Assembly (NCBI RefSeq): GCF_026891095.1
Contig: NZ_JAPTNL010000014.1
Coordinates: 1 to 64,000, forward strand
Length of the DNA stretch: 64,000 bases
Direction of reading: 5' to 3'
Source: Roseovarius salincola
GTDB lineage: Bacteria > Pseudomonadota > Alphaproteobacteria > Rhodobacterales > Rhodobacteraceae
Numbering within the stretch: position 1 is the first letter of the stretch; every line of letters begins with the position of its first letter. Of this stretch, positions 58,383 to 64,000 are shown in pieces. Under the pieces are notes generated by a model. The model searched no databases, had not been told where the DNA came from, and saw only the letters and a program-made list of their open reading frames with translations. The position numbers were made by a program, and so were the translations under genes.

Positions 58383-59327
58383 TCAGTCGGCGATCCAGCC
58401 CTGCCAGACCGAACTGTTTTCGGCGAGCCATGCGTCGCTGACCTCGTCCAGCGACTTGCCCTCGAGATCGACGGCGGCGACCATGGCGCCCATGTCCTCG
58501 TTGCCGATGGTAAAGGCCTCGACGGCCTTGGCAGCACCCGGCCATGTATCGGCAAGACCCGACCACGCCACTTTCCAGATCGGCCCCGTCGGCTTGCCGC
58601 AATCATATGCCAGGTTCGGATTGATCCCCACCGAAGGGTCCTCATAGCATTCGGGCGTATAGGGCGGGAAGGCCACGAAGCTGCCCTCGTATTTCGTCGG
58701 CGCCCAATGCGGTGCATAGATCCACAGCACGATGGGCGCCTTGCGCTGATAGGCGCTTTCAAGTTCGGCGAAAAGCGCGGCATCGGTCCCGGCATGGACC
58801 ACTTCGAAATCGAGGCCCAGGGCCTCGATCCGTTCCTCGTCGAAACCGCCCCACGTGACCGGCCCGCCCAGATAACGGCCCATCGGTGCGGTCTCGGGCG
58901 TTGCGAATTCCCGCGCGCAATCGTTGAGCGCCTGCCAGTCCGGAAGTCCGGGGCAGACCTCCTCCATGTAGGCGGGATACCACCATTCCTCGATCGCCTT
59001 CATGCCGGTATCGCCCATGTTGACGACCTGCCCGGTGCCGACAGCCTCGTCCATCGCCTCGCGGCCGGTGGTTTCCCATATCTCCATCGCCACATGCAGA
59101 TCACCGCTTTTCAGCCCGGCGAATTGCGCGATGTAATCGGCCTGCACGTATTCGACGTTATAACCGGCCTCGGCCAGGACCTTGCCCATGATGGTCGTGG
59201 TCAAGAGCTGACCGGTCCAGTCATGCATGGTCAGCTTGATCGGCTCCTGTGACTCGGCTTGGGCAAAGGCCCCACCGGCCATCGCCAGCCCGGCGCATGT
59301 TGCCGCCGCAAATGTTGAAAGACGCAT
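58383..59327 (-). CDS. quaternary-amine-type ABC substrate-binding protein
   Basis: A 314-residue periplasmic protein with a signal peptide ending AFAQA (about residue 22). It belongs to the OpuAC/ProX-like fold: ITMHDWTGQL-type start and Trp/Tyr-rich lobes (IWETTGREAMDE, EEWWYPAYMEE, VLWIYAPHWAP). A cage of aromatic side chains is the usual way such proteins hold a trimethylammonium or related head group. First gene of the minus-strand operon; 120 bp separates it from the ATPase gene. Confidence 0.85.
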   Translation of the reverse strand: MRLSTFAAATCAGLAMAGGAFAQAESQEPIKLTMHDWTGQLLTTTIMGKVLAEAGYNVEYVQADYIAQFAGLKSGDLHVAMEIWETTGREAMDEAVGTGQVVNMGDTGMKAIEEWWYPAYMEEVCPGLPDWQALNDCAREFATPETAPMGRYLGGPVTWGGFDEERIEALGLDFEVVHAGTDAALFAELESAYQRKAPIVLWIYAPHWAPTKYEGSFVAFPPYTPECYEDPSVGINPNLAYDCGKPTGPIWKVAWSGLADTWPGAAKAVEAFTIGNEDMGAMVAAVDLEGKSLDEVSDAWLAENSSVWQGWIAD

Positions 59328-59526
59328 CCTGAGAACTCCCTGTGTTTTGTTTTTTGGCCGACGGCCTTTTTCACAGCCTTCGATTCGCCGCGCCATAACA
59401 GACAATTTCCAACAGCGTATCTCAGTTTTCAATGTTTATTTTTGTTTTTTGTGGTTTTAATGTTGGTATTTGATGGATTTTGTGGTTTTTTGCCTAGAAA
59501 TCCACAGGGTCACAGCGGAGCCCGAC
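59328..59526. promoter_or_regulatory. AT-rich divergent promoter region with direct repeats
   Basis: This gap is strikingly AT-rich within a GC-rich window. TTTTGTGGTTTT occurs twice, at 59447-59458 and 59478-59489 (31 bp apart, about three helical turns), with a near-T run between. It separates the ABC transporter operon and the DeoR-family gene, so the repeats are candidate operators for DeoR. Promoter boxes could not be assigned. Confidence 0.55.
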
Positions 59527-60354
59527 ATGACCAACCCCTCGACGCCCTCTATCGACGCCCGCTCACTCCCCGCATCACAGCGCGGCGCCGAGATCATCGA
59601 CCTTGTGACGCGCGCCGGGGGCAGCATGCGTATCCAGTCGATCGCCGAGGCGCTCAACGTCTCGGAGGAAACAGTGCGCCGGAACGTGCGGCGGCTTTCG
59701 GATGAGGGGTTGGTGCGCAAGGTCCATGGGGGCGTTCTGCTCCAGCATGGCTCGACCGAACTGAACTTCGCCCAGCGGATGGCCGAAAACCCCATCCCCA
59801 AGCAGCGCATCGCGGCCCATGTGGCGGGTTTGATCAGCGACGGCAGCTCGCTGTTTCTGGATGTCGGATCGACAACCGCCTTCATCGCCGAGGCGCTGAA
59901 GGCCCATCAGGAGCTGCTGGTGGTCACAAATTCGGTCGCCGTCGCCCACAGCCTTGCGGCGCGCAACAACAACAGGGTGTTCATGCCTGGCGGCGAACTG
60001 CGCGGCCATGACGGCGGCGTGTTCGGCGCGAATGTGCTGGATTTCGTGCGCCAGTTCCGCACCGATTTCGCGGTGCTTTCGGCGGCGGCGATCAATGCGC
60101 GCAACGGGTTCATGCTGTTCGACATGGAAGAGGCGCTTTATTCGCGCGAGATCATGGCGAATTCCACCACAAGGATCCTGGCGGCGGATAACAGCAAGTT
60201 CGGCCGCACAGCCCCGATCGCCATCGGCCCGCCCACATCGGTCGACCTGCTGATCTGCGACGGCCCACCCCCCGAAGACATCCGCGAGGCCGCGCAAGGC
60301 TGGGGCACCGAGATCGCCATAGCCGACAGATCAGGGGGAAAAGCCCATGACTGA
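59527..60354 (+). CDS. DeoR/GlpR-family transcriptional regulator
   Basis: A 275-residue regulator. The N-terminal DeoR helix-turn-helix is RIQSIAEALNVSEETVRRNVRRL followed by VRKVHGGV, and the sugar-phosphate-binding domain contains LFLDVGSTTAFIAEAL and LAADNSKFGRTAP. DeoR proteins sense phosphorylated intermediates, which fits a pathway that starts with a kinase. The start at 59527 was chosen; an upstream frame is open. It overlaps the next gene by 8 bp. Confidence 0.9.
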   Translation: MTNPSTPSIDARSLPASQRGAEIIDLVTRAGGSMRIQSIAEALNVSEETVRRNVRRLSDEGLVRKVHGGVLLQHGSTELNFAQRMAENPIPKQRIAAHVAGLISDGSSLFLDVGSTTAFIAEALKAHQELLVVTNSVAVAHSLAARNNNRVFMPGGELRGHDGGVFGANVLDFVRQFRTDFAVLSAAAINARNGFMLFDMEEALYSREIMANSTTRILAADNSKFGRTAPIAIGPPTSVDLLICDGPPPEDIREAAQGWGTEIAIADRSGGKAHD

Positions 60355-61126
60355 TGCGGACGACCTGCGCCGCCGCCTGTCCGCCGCGCTCGACATCACC
60401 GAGGCAGCCAGCCGCATCGCGCTCGCGCACTTCAACCGCTCGCTCGACATCATCACCAAGGACGATGAAAGCCCTGTCACCATCGCCGACCACGAAACCG
60501 AAGAGGCCATCCGCAGCCGCTTGCAGGCCGAGTTCCCCGATGACGGCACCTACGGTGAGGAGTTCGGCAGCCAGGGGCTCGACAAGATCGACATCTGGGT
60601 TGTCGACCCGATCGATGGCACGCGGTCTTTCATAGCGGGCGTGCCGCTTTTCGGGATGCTGCTGGCGATGACCCGTCAGCGTCAGCCGGTTCTGGGGATC
60701 TGCCGCCTGCCCGCGATCAGACAGGTCTACGCCGCCGCGCGCGGGCTTGGCGCCACCCGCAACGGCGCGCCGATCCATGTGTCGCGCCAGACCGCGCTTG
60801 ACCGGGCCATGCTGTTCATCAACGAGGGCGAAAAGATCTACGCCGATGCGCCGCAGGTGTTCGAGCGGCTGATGAATGCGGGCAAGCTGCGCCGCCTCTC
60901 CTATGACTGCCAGCCACATGCGCTTGTCGCCAGCGGGCAGATCGACGCCGTGGTCGATTATGACCTCAAACCCTATGACTATTTCGCGCTGGCCCCGATC
61001 ATCACCGAAGCAGGCGGCATCATCACCGACTGGCAGGGCCGCCCCCTCGACTACGGCTCCGACGGGCGCGTGATCAGCGCCGCCACACCCGAACTGCATG
61101 GCGAACTGATGGCCCTTCTGGCCTGA
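60347..61126 (+). CDS. inositol monophosphatase-family phosphatase (HisN-like)
   Basis: A 259-residue Mg-dependent phosphatase. SPVTIADHETEEAI, GEEFG and VDPIDGTRSF carry the metal ligands, and LAPIITEAGG is the C-terminal signature (with Tyr in place of the usual Trp-Asp, PYDYFALAP). The family dephosphorylates small phosphate esters, and beside a kinase and DeoR regulator it could remove a phosphate late in the pathway. It overlaps the DeoR gene by 8 bp, so both are one operon. Confidence 0.85.
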   Translation: MTDADDLRRRLSAALDITEAASRIALAHFNRSLDIITKDDESPVTIADHETEEAIRSRLQAEFPDDGTYGEEFGSQGLDKIDIWVVDPIDGTRSFIAGVPLFGMLLAMTRQRQPVLGICRLPAIRQVYAAARGLGATRNGAPIHVSRQTALDRAMLFINEGEKIYADAPQVFERLMNAGKLRRLSYDCQPHALVASGQIDAVVDYDLKPYDYFALAPIITEAGGIITDWQGRPLDYGSDGRVISAATPELHGELMALLA

Positions 61127-61145
61127 GCAGGTGCGCGCGCCCCCG

Positions 61146-61853
61146 TCAGCGCCGAGTCAGCGCGCAGGTTCCGCGCACCTTGCGACCGTCACGAAAGTAG
61201 TCCTTCATGCCTGTGGTGTCGCCGCCAAGGATGAGCGCGTGGTCAATCCAGGCGATATCCATGGCCAACGCATCGGCCATGAATTCGGTCGCGCGGCGGC
61301 TGGGTACGCCGACCACGGTATGCGACTGCCCGGCAGAGGCGGGCACGGCATTGAGGGGATTGGACACCTCTTCGCGCAACAGCTGAATCATGGCGTTGTC
61401 GACCATGATGAATTCGCTGTCGATGATGATGATTTCCGGCTCAAGCCGCTTGGCGAGCGAGAGCAGTCGCAAGTGATCCATGACGTGATAGAAAATACCA
61501 TAGACCGCGACCACGTCGAAACGCGCGCCCTGCGCCACAAGTGCTTCAAGTTCGTCGAACAGGTCATTGCAATGCAGTGAAACGCGCGCCTTGAAGTCGG
61601 TTTCCGGAAAGACCGCGAAACGGTCGATCAGTTCCGGGCGCGCCTCGACCCCATGCACATGCGCCGCCCCCGCCGCCGCCAGCGCATAGGACCAACGCCC
61701 ATCGTGACAGGCCAGGTCAAGGACCCTGGCACCTTCGATCTGCGGCGCGAAAGGGCCGATCAGCAGATCATGCCGACGATTGAGGCGGTGAACAGTGGTT
61801 TCGTTTTCCGAATAGGGCGGGATATTTCCCATGAAATTGAAAAAATCCACCAT
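61146..61853 (-). CDS. class I SAM-dependent methyltransferase
   Basis: A 235-residue methyltransferase from MVDFFNFMGN (GGAG 8 bp upstream). The SAM motif VLDLACHDGRWSYAL starts near residue 50, and DVVAVYGIFYHVMDHLRLL lines the substrate side. The function is not certain; in a methylamine-related cluster an N- or O-methyltransferase is plausible. It runs convergently towards the DeoR-phosphatase pair, with only about 20 bp between the stops. Confidence 0.75.
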   Translation of the reverse strand: MVDFFNFMGNIPPYSENETTVHRLNRRHDLLIGPFAPQIEGARVLDLACHDGRWSYALAAAGAAHVHGVEARPELIDRFAVFPETDFKARVSLHCNDLFDELEALVAQGARFDVVAVYGIFYHVMDHLRLLSLAKRLEPEIIIIDSEFIMVDNAMIQLLREEVSNPLNAVPASAGQSHTVVGVPSRRATEFMADALAMDIAWIDHALILGGDTTGMKDYFRDGRKVRGTCALTRR

Positions 61854-61950
61854 CCACACACTCCAAGTTGGCACAAAGCTTTAGACGCATACTGCGATAA
61901 TAAAAGCAACTTTGGCGTGCGCCGCCAGACAAACCTGCGCTCTGCCGCGC

Positions 61951-61987
61951 AAAAAAGCGGGCATGGGGCCAAAAGCCGCCACGCCCG
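61951..61987 (-). terminator. intrinsic terminator of the second phosphotransferase gene
   Basis: A 9-bp stem with one G-U pair (cgggcgtgg / ccatgcccg on the minus strand) and a 12-nt loop that can pair further. It is followed on the minus strand by six Ts. It lies about 20 bp beyond the phosphotransferase stop. Confidence 0.85.
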
Positions 61988-62006
61988 TCAGTCGGAGAGA
62001 ACAGGT

Positions 62007-62939
62007 TCAACCCGCGCGTACCGCAGCCAGATGGCCCGCGAAGGAAGGGTCGCTCATCAGGGCGTTGCACCGCGCGAAACGGTTGACGGCATAAGCCCAG
62101 AAATCCTCGGCCGGGTTGTCGTCGGCGTGCTGGATCAAGCCCCAGAGGGTCCACAGAAGATCGCACATCGCCTTGTAGATCACCGTCCGCCCGATCTGTG
62201 CCGCGCTGGGATGCGCGCCAAAATAGGCTGTCAGCATTTCGATATCCTGCGCGTCGCTCAGCCCGGCCTCGACCGACAGATCGCCCAGATCCCAAAGCGC
62301 GTCGTTCATGCCGGAATATTCGAAATCCACGATCCACATGCGCACGCCGTCATCAAGGAAGTTCTCGCAAAGCGGATCGCAATGGCTTGGCACCAGATCG
62401 CCGGGATTGTCGGCCAGAAGCTGCTTGATCGGCGCGGCCTCGGCCACCACGCGCTCATAGCCTTCGGGCAGCTCAATATCCTTGGTCGAGAGAACCTCCA
62501 GATAGTCGTCGATCATCGAAAAAAGCTCGAAGCGGAACTGAAAAGGCGTCTTTGCATCATGCAGTTGCCTGAGCGCAGCGCCCGCGCGCGCCGCCGCGCC
62601 CGCGCGGCTGGCGAAGAGCTCGGGCGTCATCGTGACGATCCCCGTGATGCATTCGCAGACCATGTCACCGGTCGCCTCATCCGCCCAGATCACGCGCGCG
62701 CACACTCCGGTATCTGCGGCGATGCGGGTGTTGTGGATTTCGACCGCCCGGTCGATATAGGCCTCGGTTCCCTCGCCCGGAATGCGCACAATCGCGCTCT
62801 TCCCGCCAGTCTCGACGCGGTAGACAAGATTGGTCATCCCGCCCAGCCGCTCGATCTCGCAGGTTTCGGGCGCGACCTTTTCAAACCCCGGCGCCCTGCG
62901 CAGCACCGCGATCACGTTTCCCTCATTTTCATCCCTCAT
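62007..62939 (-). CDS. second choline-kinase-like phosphotransferase
   Basis: A 310-residue choline/aminoglycoside-kinase-fold protein. Catalytic motif SHCDPLCENFLDDG and metal motif IVDFEYSG; the nucleotide loop is LGGMTNLVYRV. A paralogue of the kinase at 54329, but with HCD in place of HND. It lies 21 bp beyond the second GcvT-type flavoprotein, so the two form a pair. Confidence 0.84.
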   Translation of the reverse strand: MRDENEGNVIAVLRRAPGFEKVAPETCEIERLGGMTNLVYRVETGGKSAIVRIPGEGTEAYIDRAVEIHNTRIAADTGVCARVIWADEATGDMVCECITGIVTMTPELFASRAGAAARAGAALRQLHDAKTPFQFRFELFSMIDDYLEVLSTKDIELPEGYERVVAEAAPIKQLLADNPGDLVPSHCDPLCENFLDDGVRMWIVDFEYSGMNDALWDLGDLSVEAGLSDAQDIEMLTAYFGAHPSAAQIGRTVIYKAMCDLLWTLWGLIQHADDNPAEDFWAYAVNRFARCNALMSDPSFAGHLAAVRAG

Positions 62940-62960
62940 CTTGTCGTCTCCCCTGTTGTA

Positions 62961-64000
62961 TCACGCCTTGAGGCGTTCATTGGCCGGATCGTAAAGCTGC
63001 CCATCGACCCGGCGGATCGCATGACGCGCGCCGAATAGCTCCAATTCGAAATCGCCTTCCTGCGCCAACGCATCGGGCAGATAACCAAGGATGATCGTCT
63101 GGCCGACCGTGTGACCATAGCCCGCGCTTGAGGCCACCGACACGGTCTTGGCGTCATGCAGGATTGTCTCGCCGCCGGTGATGGGCAGCTTGTCGTCGCA
63201 GACAAAGGTGCAAAGCCGTTGGCGCGTGCCTTCGGATTTCTGTTTTTCGAGCACCGCGCGGCCGGTGAAATCGCCCTTGCTCCTGAGATGCACGCGAAAG
63301 CCCAGCCCGGCCTCGATCGGCGTGTAATCGGGGGTGATATCGGCGCTCCAATAGAGATAGCCCTTTTCGAGGCGCAGCGATTCAATCGCGCGGTAACCCA
63401 CATCGCGGATGCCATGCGCCTGCCCCGCCTGCCATAGGCAGTCATAGACATGGCGCGCGAATTCCGTGGGGATATGCAGCTCCCAGCCCAGTTCGCCGAC
63501 ATAGCCGATCCGCACGGCATTCACATGGGCGGCGCCGACGATGATCTGCTGCGCGGTCGCGAATGGGAAGGCGGCGTTGGAAACATCGTGCTCGCTGACC
63601 GCTTGCAGCACATCGCGCGCTTTGGGACCGCAAATATTGATCACAGCCCGCGCCGAGGTGACATCGCTCAGGTAAACCGAGCCGTCCTGCGGCAGCGCGC
63701 GGCGGATCCAGTCGCTGTCATGCACACCAAAGCCAGATCCGGTGACGATATAGAACCGGTGCGGGCCGGTGCGGGTGATGGTCAGATCGGCTTCGATGCC
63801 GCCATGTTCATTGCAAAGCTGAGTATAGATCACGCTGCCGACGGGCTTGTCCATGTTGGACACCGCAAGGCGCTGCAATGCGTCGAGCGCGCCGGGGCCG
63901 ACCAGCTCGAACTTCGAGAAGCTGGACTGGTCGATCAACGCGACACCCTCGCGCACCGCCTTGTGTTCAAGCGCGGCATACTGTTTCCAGCCGGGGTCGA
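62961..64000 (-). CDS. second dimethylglycine-dehydrogenase/GcvT-type flavoprotein (partial)
   Basis: The C-terminal 346 residues; the frame stays open to the window edge (DPGWKQYAALEHKAVREGV at the boundary), so the FAD half is missing. It is clearly paralogous to the 813-residue protein: ICGPKARDVLQAVSE, YVGELGWELHIP, ESLRLEKGYLYWS and GYGHTVGQTIILGY align with its GcvT domain. The downstream kinase pairing also repeats the first pair. It probably demethylates a related methylated amine onto folate. Confidence 0.85.
   Translation of the reverse strand, partial: DPGWKQYAALEHKAVREGVALIDQSSFSKFELVGPGALDALQRLAVSNMDKPVGSVIYTQLCNEHGGIEADLTITRTGPHRFYIVTGSGFGVHDSDWIRRALPQDGSVYLSDVTSARAVINICGPKARDVLQAVSEHDVSNAAFPFATAQQIIVGAAHVNAVRIGYVGELGWELHIPTEFARHVYDCLWQAGQAHGIRDVGYRAIESLRLEKGYLYWSADITPDYTPIEAGLGFRVHLRSKGDFTGRAVLEKQKSEGTRQRLCTFVCDDKLPITGGETILHDAKTVSVASSAGYGHTVGQTIILGYLPDALAQEGDFELELFGARHAIRRVDGQLYDPANERLKA

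Overview
The window is a chromosomal segment of a GC-rich alphaproteobacterium, most likely a member of the Roseobacter group (Rhodobacterales/Rhodobacteraceae). The evidence is a split F0 ATP synthase operon (atpI-B-E-b'-b), CcrM with GANTC sites, a GTG-started glnK next to amtB, a Rhodobacterales-type intergenic repeat, and two catabolic islands typical of marine roseobacters. Genes are densely packed with many ATGA-type overlaps. No tRNA, rRNA, CRISPR array or prophage was seen.

Layout. 1-250: the end of an IS630-type transposase facing a startless open frame behind rsmD. 0.2-9.3 kb: rsmD, an FAD reductase, a peroxiredoxin, pterin dehydratase, a FemAB-like protein, GDPD, a RidA-like protein, MlaA/MlaC (phospholipid transport) and a class A PBP. 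9.5-15.8 kb: glnK-amtB, a rhodanese and MBL-fold pair behind a sulfide-type (SqrR/BigR) operator, then mutL-rmuC. 15.8-24.8 kb: an AmpR-like regulator divergent from a class A beta-lactamase, several Rhodobacterales hypothetical proteins, ilvD, a CPBP protease and accD-folC. 24.8-25.34 kb: a non-coding stretch with hairpins. 25.3-27.9 kb: F0 ATP synthase. 28-31 kb: ArsR and LysR regulators, a DMT exporter and azoR. 31.3-35.5 kb: ffh, GNAT, chorismate mutase, rpsP, bluB, a 47-aa membrane protein and rimM. 35.6-37.5 kb: ccrM and rnhB. 37.6-39.2 kb: two small exported proteins and a two-TM protein with a winged-helix-like tail.

39.2-46.8 kb looks like one regulon: a TRAP transporter plus three dehydrogenases matching HpsP, HpsO and HpsN (uptake and oxidation of the algal sulfonate 2,3-dihydroxypropane-1-sulfonate). 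It is divergent from a LacI regulator, with two palindromic operators between them. 46.8-50.1 kb: oxyR divergent from katG.

50.2-64 kb is a second catabolic region: a GbdR-like regulator, a dimethylglycine-dehydrogenase/GcvT-type flavoprotein, a choline-kinase-like phosphotransferase, a quaternary-amine-type ABC transporter, a DeoR regulator, an inositol-phosphatase-type enzyme, a methyltransferase, then a second phosphotransferase and a second GcvT-type flavoprotein that runs off the window. The repeated kinase plus demethylase pairing is the best candidate here for a poorly described pathway.
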